DNA of 61,825 nt from an uncultured Atopobium sp. (GCA_916715765.1 CAKAPG010000008.1:1-61825); one strand, 5' to 3'. Counted from the first letter of the stretch, positions 44,101 through 51,207 are shown. Notes: generated from the letters alone by a model not told the origin. Numbers and translations are program-made.

Positions 44101-44621
44101 TCGAGCCATGCACCACGTGCAGGAATGAACTGAGACTTGTGGACCAGAACACCGTTGTCCATCTCTGACGAGAAGTACACGCCAGGTGAACGGACGAGCT
44201 GTGAAACCACAACACGCTCAGAACCGTTGATGATGAAGGTACCGCGCTCAGTCATCAGTGGGAAATCACCCATGAAGACAAGCTGTTCCTTCATCTCACC
44301 AGTCTCTTTGTTGACAAAACGGACGTCAACAAAAAGAGGTGCTTGATATGAAATGTCTTTTGCACGACACTCAGCCATTGAATTGGCAGGGTCGCCGAAC
44401 TGATGGTCACCAAAGGTGACCTGCATGGTTCCAGCGCTGTTCTCAATTGGCGAGAACTCAGCGAAGGACTCTGCAAGGCCCTCTCCCATAAAGCGCTCAA
44501 ATGATTCCTTCTGTACAGAAATCAGATTTGGCAGCTCCATAGCTGCGGGAATCTTACTGAACGTCCTGCGTCCAGTATGCGCCTGAGGCGTGGTGAGGGA
44601 AGTCTTTTTAGCGGTAGACAC
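41106..44621 (-). CDS. rpoB: DNA-directed RNA polymerase subunit beta
   Basis: Second largest polymerase subunit (1171 aa), forming the catalytic cleft with beta'. The rifampicin-binding cluster is visible as SSQLSQFMDQANPLAGLTHK and RRLSALGPGGLAG, with wild-type Ser, Gln, Asp and His residues. GDKIAGRHGNKGVICKV lies in the C-terminal half. I start at GTG 44621 (MSTAKKTSLT), with AAGGAGG eight bases upstream; the frame stays open to 44666 through this site. It has its own promoter, separate from rplJ-rplL. Confidence 0.97.
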   Translation of the reverse strand: MSTAKKTSLTTPQAHTGRRTFSKIPAAMELPNLISVQKESFERFMGEGLAESFAEFSPIENSAGTMQVTFGDHQFGDPANSMAECRAKDISYQAPLFVDVRFVNKETGEMKEQLVFMGDFPLMTERGTFIINGSERVVVSQLVRSPGVYFSSEMDNGVLVHKSQFIPARGAWLEFEVDKRGHLVVSIDRKRRQSATVFLRALGIAVTDDEILSLLGDSDVVCNTLERDVATTREDALIEIYRRQRPGEPPTVDSARSLLDGLFFNEQRYDLARVGRYKINKKLEEEIPADVRVLTKEDIVAALQYLLAVHAGDESKHLDDIDHFGNRRVRTVGELVQNQFRIGMSRMERVVRERMASQDADDITPQSLINIRPIVAAIKEFFGSSQLSQFMDQANPLAGLTHKRRLSALGPGGLAGHKSGSSRRTNVPTAVRDVHNSHYSRMCPIETPEGPNIGLIGSLALYAHVNEYGFIEAPYRKVTDGVVSDDIVWMTADEEENHIIAPANTPIDPKTKKFVEVDADGKIVDADRVIARTRDFDGSFGAPAQVPVEDVDYMDVSPRQLLSVAANLIPFLEHDDAKRTLMGANMQRQAVPLIQSHAPFVGTGMEGRAAQDSGELICAEFAGEVTEVDAAHVVIYSDEHGSQRYDLPKYERSNQSTCINHRPIVTVGQQVEKGQPIADGPSVDHSELALGANLTVAYMPWEGYNYEDGIIVSERVVQEDLLTSVNISRHEIDARDTKLGAEEITREIPNLGEDMLANLDDDGIIRIGAEVGPGDILVGKVTPKGETALTAEERLLRAIFGAKAHDVRDTSLKMPHGSYGRVVDVVRFSREAGDDLPPGVNDLVRVFVAQRRKIQQGDKIAGRHGNKGVICKVLPVEDMPYMADGTPVDVILDPLGVPSRMNVGQLLECHLGWGAAHGWDDDDADSKRYVEGPIPVATPLFDGATDESVAEIVRRTNINMINKALKEYGEDMREEFVPQLNERGKTTLYDGRTGEAFKSPITVGVSYILKLGHMVDDKIHARSTGPYSLVTQQPLGGKAQFGGQRFGEMEVWALYAYGAANVLQEILTVKSDDTNGRVKTYESIVKGENIPTAGIPESFKVLVKEIRSLALDIEPISYRKRANTAKVTDPEEKNAVEILNDLGFTEVTASDLSQDAEGASALVGDATTDKE

Positions 44622-44672
44622 CAGGTTGTCCTCCTTCAAAAGGGTGGAAGGTGGCAATTGTCGCAACCTAGT

Positions 44673-44701
44673 AATTTAGTCAAGATTTTAATGCGCGTCA
44701 A
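44673..44701 (-). promoter_or_regulatory. Promoter of rpoB-rpoC
   Basis: On the minus strand, TTGACG (44696-44701), 17 bases, TAAATT (44673-44678). It gives a leader of about 45 bases before the GTG start. The terminator after rplL suggests rpoBC depends mainly on this promoter. Confidence 0.7.
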
Positions 44702-44910
44702 CAGAAAAACACTTGATTTTTTAAGACGTTTTGACTATATTATCGCGTTTATGTTTTTCAACTGCACAAACGTTATGTTGCAGGTAAATCCTTGACTAAC
44801 TCGTCTTTTCTATATGTGAAGATTTTGTGGAGAAGGTTCACGAAGGCAGAAATTGCTTTCGGCGAGCGGCTCTCCCCTGCTGCCATGCTCCACACGATGC
44901 GCCAAGCGCG

Positions 44911-45020
44911 CGGGTTTCTCGCCAGATGCGAGTGCGAGCGCAGCTGCGAGCACACGGGTTTCTCGCCAGGCGCGAGTGCGAGCGTGGCTGCAAGCGCGCG
45001 GGTTTCTCGCCAGGTGCGCC
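44911..45020. repeat. 44-bp tandem repeat, about 2.4 units, carrying the 14-bp motif
   Basis: Three copies of CGGGTTTCTCGCCA start at 44911, 44955 and 44999, exactly 44 bp apart. Between them runs a GCGAGTGCGAGCG-type GC-rich stretch that is also repeated. It lies in the 900-bp gap between rplL and rpoB, upstream of the rpoB promoter. Confidence 0.85.
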
Positions 45021-45037
45021 GGCTTTTTGCTGGGCGT

Positions 45038-45155
45038 GCCTGAAAAGTGCAAAGAATCTGTATTTGGTCCACCGATTCTTTTGCAAAATCAGGCAAATCC
45101 ACAGATTCTTTTACCTTTTTAGGCAAAATTTACAGATTCTTTGAAGAAATCAGGC
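45038..45155. repeat. 118-bp element, copy B
   Basis: Same length and order as the copies at 28148 and 52152: an inverted head GCCTGAAAAGTGCAAAGAAT, then three direct GATTCTTT-N6-(A/T)TNAGGC units spaced 30 and 31 bp. It sits between the 44-bp tandem repeat and a second repeat array. Confidence 0.9.
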
Positions 45156-45213
45156 GCGAGAAAAACTAGGGCATACCACCCTAAATTCATGGACAACCAC
45201 GCCGGATTTATGA

Positions 45214-45447
45214 GCCTGAAATGCACACTAAGTCTGAGTAAAAGTACTCAGACATGGCGAGAAAAACCGGCAAAATCACTCAGACATGTCAAACTTTTCC
45301 GGCAAACAGCTCAGACGTGGCGCGCTTTTCAGGCTGCAACAAAAGCGTCCAAGCTGATGCACTTTTCAGGCTGCAGCTAAAGCGCTCAGACTTGATGCAC
45401 ATTTTGAGCTGCAGCAAAAGCCCTCAGCTTCATGCGATTTTCGAGCG
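45214..45447. repeat. 25-bp-unit repeat array, upstream of rpoB
   Basis: An inverted head unit (45214-45238) and an 8-base loop precede direct units at 45247, 45279, 45310, 45347, 45385 and 45423. The best units read CTCAGACATG-N6-TTTTCCGGC. The first three are 31-32 bp apart, the later ones 37-38 bp and more worn. Head and first unit form GTCTGAGT/ACTCAGAC, a perfect 8-bp stem. A single TGGCGAGAAACCCG copy (inverted) follows at 45450. No gene is visible in 44702-45476. Confidence 0.85.
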
Positions 45448-45476
45448 CACGGGTTTCTCGCCAGGCAAACAAAAAA

Positions 45477-45500
45477 GAGGCCAGACCGAAGTCTGACCTC
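45477..45500 (-). terminator. Terminator after rplL
   Basis: A 10-bp stem with one wobble pair (45477-45486 and 45491-45500), loop CGAA, then six T on the minus strand. It ends the rplJ-rplL transcript 25 bases past the rplL stop. Confidence 0.92.
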
Positions 45501-45524
45501 TCCAGTAAGCTATGTAGGATGGAC

Positions 45525-45905
45525 TTACTTAAGGGTGACGGTAGCGCCAGCCTCCTCGAGCTGAGCCTTAGCAGCCTCAGCGTCCTCCTTCTTAGCGCCC
45601 TCGAGGACAGCCTTAGGAGCACCCTCGACGACCTCCTTTGCCTCCTTGAGGCCAAGGTTGGTAAGAGCACGGACAACCTTGATGACGCCGATCTTGTTGT
45701 CGCCGAAGCCCTCGAGGACAACGTCAAAGTTGGTCTTCTCCTCTGCCTCCTCAGCAGCGCCACCAGCTGCAGGAGCAGCAGCGACAGCTACAGGAGCAGC
45801 AGCGGAAACGCCGAAGACGTCCTCAAGCTCGTGAACGAGCTCAGAAAGCTCGAGTGCTGGCATCTCTTTAAGGGCCTCAATGATCTCATCTTTAGTGACA
45901 GCCAT
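45525..45905 (-). CDS. rplL: 50S ribosomal protein L7/L12
   Basis: Stalk protein, present in several copies per ribosome, that recruits GTPase factors (126 aa). An N-terminal dimer domain (IIEALKEMPALELSELVHEL), an Ala-rich hinge (AAAPVAVAAAPAAGGAAEEA) and the C-terminal domain with FDVVLEGFGDNKIGVIKVVR are all present. ATG 45905 follows AAAGGAGAATT. It lies 132 bases after rplJ. Confidence 0.98.
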   Translation of the reverse strand: MAVTKDEIIEALKEMPALELSELVHELEDVFGVSAAAPVAVAAAPAAGGAAEEAEEKTNFDVVLEGFGDNKIGVIKVVRALTNLGLKEAKEVVEGAPKAVLEGAKKEDAEAAKAQLEEAGATVTLK

Positions 45906-46037
45906 GTCAATTCTCCTTTTTAAACGATGCAGCCTTTGTACTGCATCTGGGCAAAAGCCCGGCTTGTATGTGTGCGTTTAAGTGCGGCTACACTTTCACG
46001 CGGTTTGCGCCAATGCGCGGGTACAACAAAACGTTGC

Positions 46038-46559
46038 TTATGCAGCGTTCTTCTGATCTGCGACTGCAGAAAGAGCGGTTGCGAGTCCACGAGCTGGACC
46101 AGCGCAAACCTGTGCAATACCGGTAAGTGGGCTTGCAACAACGAAGACAAGCTTTGCAATGAGCTCCTCGCGAGAAGGAAGATCTGCGTAAGCCTTTGCC
46201 TCGTCAGCAGTAAGTGCCTGACCATCAGCGATACCACCAATGAACTCAACTTTCTTGAGCTTCTTGGCCTGATCCTTGATGACCTTAGCGGCCTCGACAG
46301 GATCATTCTCATAGAAAACGTATGCGCAGGTACCGGCGAGCATCTCGTCAATCTCTGGCATACCAGCGTTCTTAAGAGCAATCTTGACGATGTTGTTCTT
46401 ATAGACCTTCATGTGAGCGCCTGCTGCGGTAAGTGCGCGGCGAAGCTCCTGAGTCTCCTTTACGGAGAGACCACGATAGTCGATAACAAACAGGCCCTTG
46501 GAGTTGTCGAGAGAAGCGGAAACCTTCTCGAGCAAATCAAGTTTAGACTGAGCTGGCAT
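46038..46559 (-). CDS. rplJ: 50S ribosomal protein L10
   Basis: Stalk-base protein that anchors L7/L12 dimers and, with them, binds its own mRNA leader to limit synthesis (173 aa). GLFVIDYRGLSVKETQELRR and the MKVYKNNIVKIALKNAG segment are diagnostic. I start at ATG 46559 (MPAQSKLDLL), with AAAGGAGGT upstream; an in-frame ATG at 46580 lies before that site. A recognisable L10 leader and a hairpin terminator lie between promoter and gene. Confidence 0.96.
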   Translation of the reverse strand: MPAQSKLDLLEKVSASLDNSKGLFVIDYRGLSVKETQELRRALTAAGAHMKVYKNNIVKIALKNAGMPEIDEMLAGTCAYVFYENDPVEAAKVIKDQAKKLKKVEFIGGIADGQALTADEAKAYADLPSREELIAKLVFVVASPLTGIAQVCAGPARGLATALSAVADQKNAA

Positions 46560-46622
46560 GTAGTACACCTCCTTTATCATGTCTCAGGCACGAGCGCCAA
46601 CAGGTGCGGCCCTCACATGAAA

Positions 46623-46653
46623 AGACCCCACTTTGGCAACCAAAGCGGGGTCT
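46623..46653 (-). terminator. Attenuator-like terminator in the rplJ leader
   Basis: Fourteen-base arms (46623-46636 and 46640-46653) with a 3-base loop and a TTTT tail on the minus strand, downstream of the L10-leader fold and upstream of the rplJ start. It must be read through or controlled for rplJ to be made. Confidence 0.85.
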
Positions 46654-46659
46654 GGATGT

Positions 46660-46765
46660 ACTAATCTCAAGACCACCTCGGCAGGCGGGAATTCCCATTA
46701 AGCCTTGGATTCAAGGCGCCGGCTGTCTTTGGCAGCGAACGTGCAACTACAAGACGTCTGTCTTG
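46660..46765 (-). ncRNA. Ribosomal protein L10 leader
   Basis: On the minus strand, the leader carries GACAGCCGGCGCC, then CTTAATGGGAATTCCCGCC and TGCCGAGGTGGTCTTGAG. This order of conserved segments matches the bacterial L10-leader family, in which L10 with L7/L12 binds a kink-turn fold and lowers expression. It starts near the predicted transcription start and ends just before the attenuator hairpin. I have not scored it against a covariance model. Confidence 0.85.
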
Positions 46766-46773
46766 CGTTGGAT

Positions 46774-46802
46774 ATTGTGCAGCAAAAAACTATCCAAGTC
46801 AA
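46774..46802 (-). promoter_or_regulatory. Promoter of rplJ-rplL
   Basis: On the minus strand, TTGACT (46797-46802), 17 bases, CACAAT (46774-46779), giving a start near 46767 and a 5' leader of about 210 bases. Confidence 0.7.
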
Positions 46803-46936
46803 GGTTGAGTGCACAATTTCTTTCTCTTCACAAAAATTTGACGAGAAAGACGGTCGAGCTGCGACGCACACGCCTCAAGCTGCATGCAAGCCGGAAGCCA
46901 CGTGCGCACCGCAAGCCGAGCGCGTGTCGCAAGAAA

Positions 46937-46966
46937 AATCCGGTACCTGCAAGCAGATACCGGATT
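46937..46966 (-). terminator. Terminator after rplA
   Basis: Arms of 14 bases with one mismatch (46937-46950 and 46953-46966, AATCCGGTA-type), followed by TTTC on the minus strand, 31 bases past the rplA stop. The rest of the gap up to 46803 is GC-rich, imperfectly repetitive and gene-free. Confidence 0.85.
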
Positions 46967-46996
46967 AAACGTGCTAGGTACTTCTAAGCGTTTAGC

Positions 46997-47704
46997 TTAG
47001 TCCTCCATGAGGTTACGAACCTTGGTTGGATCAACCTTGATGCCAGGGCCCATAGTAGAGGAAATAGCAACGGTCTTGACGTACTTACCCTTTGCGCTGG
47101 ATGGCTTGACGCGGATGATCTCGGAAATCAGTGCGCCATAGTTCTCAACAAGCTGCTGGACCTCAAAAGAAGCCTTGCCGATTGCAACGTGGCAGATACC
47201 AAAACGGTCTGCACGATACTCAACACGACCAGCCTTGAGCTCGTTAACCATCTTTGCAACATCCATGGTAACGGTGCCGAGTTTAGGGTTAGGCATAAGG
47301 CCACGAGGACCAAGAACGCGACCAAGACGGCCAACCTTACCCATCATCTGAGGGGTTGCGATTGCTGCGTCAAAGTCAAGCATGCCCTTCTCGACCTCTG
47401 CGATGAGCTCGTCCCCACCGACGATGTCAGCGCCAGCTGCCTCAGCCTCGCGGGCCTTCTCGCCCTCTGCGAAGACTGCAACGCGAACGGACTTACCAGT
47501 GCCGTGAGGCAGAGAGATGGAACCGCGAACGTTCTGGTCAGCCTTACGAGTGTCGACACCAAGGCGAATTGCTACCTCAATGGTCTCGTCAAACTTAGCA
47601 GTTGCAAGCTCCTTAGAAAGGGTTACTGCCTCTTTTGGGCTGTAGAGGTTTGCACCGTCTACCTTGGCAACTGCATTCTTGTAGTTCTTTCCGTGCTTAG
47701 GCAT
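46997..47704 (-). CDS. rplA: 50S ribosomal protein L1
   Basis: Mobile-stalk protein that helps release E-site tRNA and often represses its own mRNA (235 aa). GTGKSVRVAVFAEGEKAREA and RVLGPRGLMPNPKLGTVT are diagnostic. I start at ATG 47704 (MPKHGKNYKN), with AGGAGGT upstream. The open frame to 47743 has no L1-like sequence. L1 is usually cotranscribed with L11; here a terminator-like hairpin lies between them. Confidence 0.97.
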   Translation of the reverse strand: MPKHGKNYKNAVAKVDGANLYSPKEAVTLSKELATAKFDETIEVAIRLGVDTRKADQNVRGSISLPHGTGKSVRVAVFAEGEKAREAEAAGADIVGGDELIAEVEKGMLDFDAAIATPQMMGKVGRLGRVLGPRGLMPNPKLGTVTMDVAKMVNELKAGRVEYRADRFGICHVAIGKASFEVQQLVENYGALISEIIRVKPSSAKGKYVKTVAISSTMGPGIKVDPTKVRNLMED

Positions 47705-47775
47705 TATGTACCTCCTGTGGTTAGCGGGCGTCTGCCCTCCCACTCCTGCATCTTCCGTCCATAGTTACGCCCTCT

Positions 47776-47789
47776 TGGCGAGAAACCCA
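47776..47789 (+). repeat. TGGCGAGAAACCCA motif copy
   Basis: A single copy of the dispersed 14-base motif in the rplK-rplA gap. On the minus strand it falls between a TTGGGT and a TAACTA box 17 bases apart, which might be a weak rplA promoter. Confidence 0.6.
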
Positions 47790-47827
47790 ACTACGTGCAC
47801 TAACGTCGGATGCTCTGACAAAAACAA

Positions 47828-47853
47828 CCGTCAGCCACACTAATGGCTGACGG
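47828..47853 (-). terminator. Terminator-like hairpin after rplK
   Basis: A perfect 10-bp stem CCGTCAGCCA/TGGCTGACGG with a 6-base loop, then TTGTTTTT on the minus strand. It lies 10 bases past the rplK stop and may partly uncouple L1 from L11. Confidence 0.8.
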
Positions 47854-47862
47854 GAGTAAACA

Positions 47863-48291
47863 CTACTCGGCGATGGTTACACCCATGGAACGAGCGGTAC
47901 CAGCGACGATCTTCTTTGCAGCCTCAATGTCGTTTGCGTTGAGGTCTGGCATCTTGATCTCAGCAATCTTGGTGAGCTGCTCCTGGGAGAGCTGGCCAAC
48001 CTTATCGCGCTGAGGAACACCGGAACCACCCTTGAGGCGAAGCTCCTTCTTGATGAGCTGAGCTGCTGGAGGAGTCTTGGTTACGAAGTCAAAGGAACGA
48101 TCCTCGTAAACAGAAATCTCGACTGGGATGATATCGCCAGCCTTGTCCTGAGTTGCAGCGTTGAATGCCTGGCAGAACTGCATAATGTTGACCTGTGCAG
48201 CACCCAGAGCTGGTCCTACTGGAGGAGCTGGGTTTGCCTGGCCTGCAGGAATCTGCAGCTTAATAAAGTTAACAACCTTCTTTGCGGGCAT
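47863..48291 (-). CDS. rplK: 50S ribosomal protein L11
   Basis: Protein of the GTPase-associated centre, needed for the stringent response through RelA (142 aa). LQIPAGQANPAPPVGPALGA with the conserved prolines and the C-terminal VAGTARSMGVTI are diagnostic. ATG 48291 follows CAGGAGGC. Confidence 0.98.
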   Translation of the reverse strand: MPAKKVVNFIKLQIPAGQANPAPPVGPALGAAQVNIMQFCQAFNAATQDKAGDIIPVEISVYEDRSFDFVTKTPPAAQLIKKELRLKGGSGVPQRDKVGQLSQEQLTKIAEIKMPDLNANDIEAAKKIVAGTARSMGVTIAE

Positions 48292-48387
48292 GTTAAGCCT
48301 CCTGTTTGAATACGTTTGAGTCTATTCTCGCGCACTCCCGAGAAGCAATCCACAAGGGACGAGAAGTGCGGGATAAGCCGTTAGTTA

Positions 48388-48933
48388 CTAGTCTATCAGG
48401 GAAATCTGATCCATGGTGAGCTCAACCGGAGTCTCGCGACCAAAGATGGTGAGCATAACCTTAATCTTGCCGGACTCTGCGTTGACCTCAGAAACAGTTC
48501 CGTCGAAGTCGGCGAGAGGACCAGAAAGAACGTGAATTGCCTGACCGACCTCAATATTGGTTGCTGTACGCTTAGGTACAGGGCTACCCGTCTTCATACC
48601 GCCGCGACGCATGATCTTATCGAACTCATCACGACGCAGAGGAACTGGCTTGCCGTCAATGCCAACAAAACCAGTTACGCCTGGGGTGTTGCGAACAACA
48701 GCCCAAGTATTGTCATCCAGCTCCATGCGAACAAGAACATAACCTGGGAAAACCTTGGACTCTTTGGTCTCGCGCTTGCCGCCGTCCTTGACCTCAGTAA
48801 CTTCCTCAGTAGGAATCTGAATATCAACAACAGCACGCTCAAGGCCATAGGTCTCAATACGGTGCTCAAGGTCTGTCTTTACCTTGTTCTCATAACCTGA
48901 ATAGGTGTGAACTACATACCAGCGCTTAGCCAT
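48388..48933 (-). CDS. nusG: Transcription termination/antitermination protein NusG
   Basis: Polymerase-bound factor that couples transcription to translation (through S10) and to Rho (181 aa). The NGN domain begins KRWYVVHTYSGYENKVKTDL and contains FPGYVLVRMELDD. The C-terminal KOW domain includes LSGPLADFDGTVSEVNAESG. ATG 48933 follows GAGGGGAT, three bases after the secE stop codon. Confidence 0.98.
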   Translation of the reverse strand: MAKRWYVVHTYSGYENKVKTDLEHRIETYGLERAVVDIQIPTEEVTEVKDGGKRETKESKVFPGYVLVRMELDDNTWAVVRNTPGVTGFVGIDGKPVPLRRDEFDKIMRRGGMKTGSPVPKRTATNIEVGQAIHVLSGPLADFDGTVSEVNAESGKIKVMLTIFGRETPVELTMDQISLID

Positions 48934-48936
48934 TGA

Positions 48937-49299
48937 TTATCCCCTCAGTCCAGTAAAGGCAACGAGACCAGCAACAATGCCAGTATCAACCAGCCAAGTT
49001 ACCAAGCCAAAGAAAATGATTGTTGCAATTACGGCTACAGAGAAACCAGCAAGCTCAGAGCTTGAAGGCCACACAACGCGGTGCATTTCTGTACGAACGC
49101 CTGCAAAATAAGCACCCAGGCGGCCAAAGAAGCCAGGGTTAGCATTACGCTGAAGGGACTTCTCCTGCTTCTTTGCCTCGGCCTTAGTGGCTTTAGCAGA
49201 AGCTTCAGGAGTAGCTTCAGCCTGAAGGGCCTCACGCTGGGCGCGCTCTTCTGCGCGAGCCTTACGTGCGCTCCTCTTATTGCGCTCCTTATTTGCCAT
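48937..49299 (-). CDS. secE: Protein translocase subunit SecE
   Basis: Small clamp subunit of the Sec translocon (120 aa). The first 65 residues are highly charged and Ala/Lys-rich. The conserved amphipathic stretch GAYFAGVRTEMHRVVWPSSS and one transmembrane helix near residues 88-112 follow. ATG 49299 follows AAGGGAG. The order tRNA-Trp, secE, nusG, rplK is the usual bacterial one. Confidence 0.95.
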   Translation of the reverse strand: MANKERNKRSARKARAEERAQREALQAEATPEASAKATKAEAKKQEKSLQRNANPGFFGRLGAYFAGVRTEMHRVVWPSSSELAGFSVAVIATIIFFGLVTWLVDTGIVAGLVAFTGLRG

Positions 49300-49370
49300 C
49301 CTACGCTCCCTTGGATGTTATACCTACATACAAACCGGCCAACCCTTATGGGAAGGCCGGTGAAGTTATC

Positions 49371-49446
49371 TGGCAGGCCAGGAAGGACTCGAACCCTCAA
49401 CAAACGGTTTTGGAGACCGCCGCTCTACCATTGGAGCTACTGGCCT
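49371..49446 (-). tRNA. tRNA-Trp (anticodon CCA)
   Basis: The minus strand folds as a 76-nt cloverleaf, CCA included. The acceptor stem is AGGCCAG/CTGGCCT, the anticodon loop is CTCCAAA and the T loop is GGTTCGAGTCC. The 3' CCA is encoded. It lies between rpmG and secE. Confidence 0.97.
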
Positions 49447-49464
49447 AGAACGAACCCACCTAGC

Positions 49465-49614
49465 CTAGCGGGTCTCGCGATGTACCGTGTGCTTGTGGCA
49501 CCATGGGCAGTACTTCTTCAACTCCATACGATCTGGGTTGTTGGACTTGTTCTTGTCCGTAGTATAATTACGACGCTTGCACTCAGTGCAGGCGAGAGTA
49601 ACGAGTGTACGCAT
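49465..49614 (-). CDS. rpmG: 50S ribosomal protein L33, zinc type
   Basis: Small large-subunit protein (49 aa), translated by hand. It begins MRTLVTLACTECKRRNYTT, then NKSNNPDRMELKKYCPWCHK. Two CxxC pairs (CTEC and CPWC) form a zinc ribbon, so this is the C+ form. ATG 49614 follows CAGGAGGATC. It heads the rpmG, tRNA-Trp, secE, nusG group and ends 18 bases before the tRNA. Confidence 0.97.
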   Translation of the reverse strand: MRTLVTLACTECKRRNYTTDKNKSNNPDRMELKKYCPWCHKHTVHRETR

Positions 49615-49669
49615 TGATCCTCCTGAACACGGTCACGAGATGTATTCTCGAAATGTGACGCGGTTGCTT

Positions 49670-49699
49670 AGGTTAGCACCCACTACCCAGAGATGTCAA
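49670..49699 (-). promoter_or_regulatory. Promoter of rpmG-tRNA-Trp-secE-nusG
   Basis: On the minus strand, a perfect TTGACA (49694-49699), 18 bases, then TGCTAACCT, an extended -10 with TAACCT (49670-49675). It lies between the tuf terminator and rpmG. Confidence 0.65.
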
Positions 49700-49750
49700 T
49701 ACTTTTCTCTAATTACTCTAGGCGTTCACATATTTTTTCTCGACAAAAAA

Positions 49751-49776
49751 CCCGGCGCGCAAAAGAGCACGCCGGG
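49751..49776 (-). terminator. Terminator after tuf
   Basis: A 10-bp GC-rich stem with one mismatch (CCCGGCGTGC with GCGCGCCGGG on the minus strand), then TTTTTT, 24 bases past the tuf stop. Confidence 0.93.
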
Positions 49777-49799
49777 CAAGTTAGCAACTTTTAAAGAAG

Positions 49800-51005
49800 T
49801 TACTCGATGACGGTGGAAACACGGCCATCGCCGACGGTGTGGCCACCCTCGCGGATAGCGAACTTCAGACCCTGCTCAAGAGCGATTGGGTGAATGAGCT
49901 CGCAGCCAACGGTGATGTGGTCACCAGGCATAGCCATCTCTACCTTGCCACCGTTTGCATCGGTGAGCTCGTAGATGTCGCCGGTTACGTCAGTTGTACG
50001 AAAGTAGAACTGTGGACGGTAACCAGAGAAGAATGGGGTGTGACGGCCGCCCTCTTCCTTAGTAAGAACGTAAACCTCACCGGTGAACTTCTTGTGTGGA
50101 GTAACGGTACCAGGCTTGCAGAGAACCTGACCACGCTCGATGTCCTCGCGCTTAACACCACGAAGAAGAATACCAACGTTGTCGCCAGCCTCGCAGAAGT
50201 CCATGGTCTTACGGAACATCTCAATGCCGGTAGCAACAGAGTTCTGAGTTGGCTTAATACCAACGATCTCGACTGGATCGTTGAGCTTGAGCTCACCACG
50301 CTCAACACGGCCGGTAGCAACGGTACCACGACCAGAAATGGTCATGACGTCCTCGATTGCCATCAGGAATGGCTTCTCGTTGTCACGAGCTGGTGTTGGG
50401 ATGTAGGAGTCAACGGTGTGCATGAGCTCACGGATGGACTCAACCCACTTCTCCTCGCCGTTAAGAGCGCCGAGAGCGGAACCACGGATGATTGGAAGGT
50501 CATCGCCTGGGAAGTCGTACTCGGAGAGAAGGTCACGGGTCTCCATCTCGACGAGGTCGATGAGCTCGTCATCGTCGACCATGTCGCACTTGTTCAGGAA
50601 GACGACGATGTAAGGAACGCCGACCTGACGTGCGAGAAGGATGTGCTCACGAGTCTGAGCCATAGGACCGTCGGTTGCAGCAATAACGAGGATTGCGCCG
50701 TCCATCTGAGCTGCACCAGAAATCATGTTCTTGATGTAGTCTGCGTGGCCAGGGCAGTCGACGTGAGCGTAATGGCGCTCCCAAGTCTCGTACTCAACGT
50801 GAGCAACGGAAATGGTAATACCACGCTGACGCTCCTCTGGAGCCTTATCGATGTTCTCGAAGGCGGTATAGTCTGCCTTGCAGCCCTCGGTCTCAGAGAG
50901 AACCTTGGTGATTGCTGCGGTAAGGGTAGTCTTACCGTGGTCGACGTGACCAATGGTACCGATGTTTACGTGTGGCTTTGTGCGGTCAAACTTTTCCTTG
51001 GCCAT
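49800..51005 (-). CDS. tuf: Elongation factor Tu
   Basis: GTPase that brings aminoacyl-tRNA to the ribosome (401 aa). G1 is GHVDHGKTT, the effector region RGITISVAHVEY, G3 DCPGHADYIKNM and G4 NKCD. Domains 2 and 3 are complete. I start at ATG 51005 (MAKEKFDRTKPH), with AAGGAGG upstream; a TTG two codons earlier lies within this spacing. It is not in the str operon but follows tRNA-Tyr, tRNA-Thr and tRNA-Met on the same strand. It is the only tuf visible here. Confidence 0.98.
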   Translation of the reverse strand: MAKEKFDRTKPHVNIGTIGHVDHGKTTLTAAITKVLSETEGCKADYTAFENIDKAPEERQRGITISVAHVEYETWERHYAHVDCPGHADYIKNMISGAAQMDGAILVIAATDGPMAQTREHILLARQVGVPYIVVFLNKCDMVDDDELIDLVEMETRDLLSEYDFPGDDLPIIRGSALGALNGEEKWVESIRELMHTVDSYIPTPARDNEKPFLMAIEDVMTISGRGTVATGRVERGELKLNDPVEIVGIKPTQNSVATGIEMFRKTMDFCEAGDNVGILLRGVKREDIERGQVLCKPGTVTPHKKFTGEVYVLTKEEGGRHTPFFSGYRPQFYFRTTDVTGDIYELTDANGGKVEMAMPGDHITVGCELIHPIALEQGLKFAIREGGHTVGDGRVSTVIE

Positions 51006-51111
51006 TGCCAATCCTCCTTCTGGAACTAACCCTCGGGCTAGACCGTGGTGAAAAAACGTCTGTTTATACTCAACGGCGCAAATGTCTAGGACATGTACGC
51101 CGTAAAGAGTC

Positions 51112-51188
51112 TGGTACCGGCGACTGGATTCGAACCAGTGACGTCACGGGTATGAGCCGTGTGCTCTAACCAGCTGAGCTACGCCGGC
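51112..51188 (-). tRNA. tRNA with CAT anticodon, probably tRNA-Met
   Basis: 77-nt cloverleaf, CCA encoded. Anticodon loop CTCATAC, D arm AGCTCAGCTGGTTAGAGC, T arm GGTTCGAATCC. Its first acceptor position can pair (G-U), so it is not a typical initiator. An elongator Met is most likely, but a lysidine-modified Ile tRNA also has CAT and cannot be excluded by eye. Confidence 0.9.
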
Positions 51189-51207
51189 ATAAATGCCGCT
51201 TGAAAAA

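Noticed and set aside
44792..45144. Short open frames translating the repeats (peptides with recurring RFF/RQ or KESVDLPDF patterns)
   Set aside because: The similarity follows from DNA repeats with periods not divisible by three, the frames exist on both strands, and ribosome sites are lacking.
45214..45447. CRISPR-like array
   Set aside because: Units differ from one another, spacers are only 6-13 bases and partly conserved, and no cas genes are near.
51112..51188. Initiator tRNA-fMet
   Set aside because: The first acceptor position can pair and the anticodon stem lacks the run of three G-C pairs expected of initiators.
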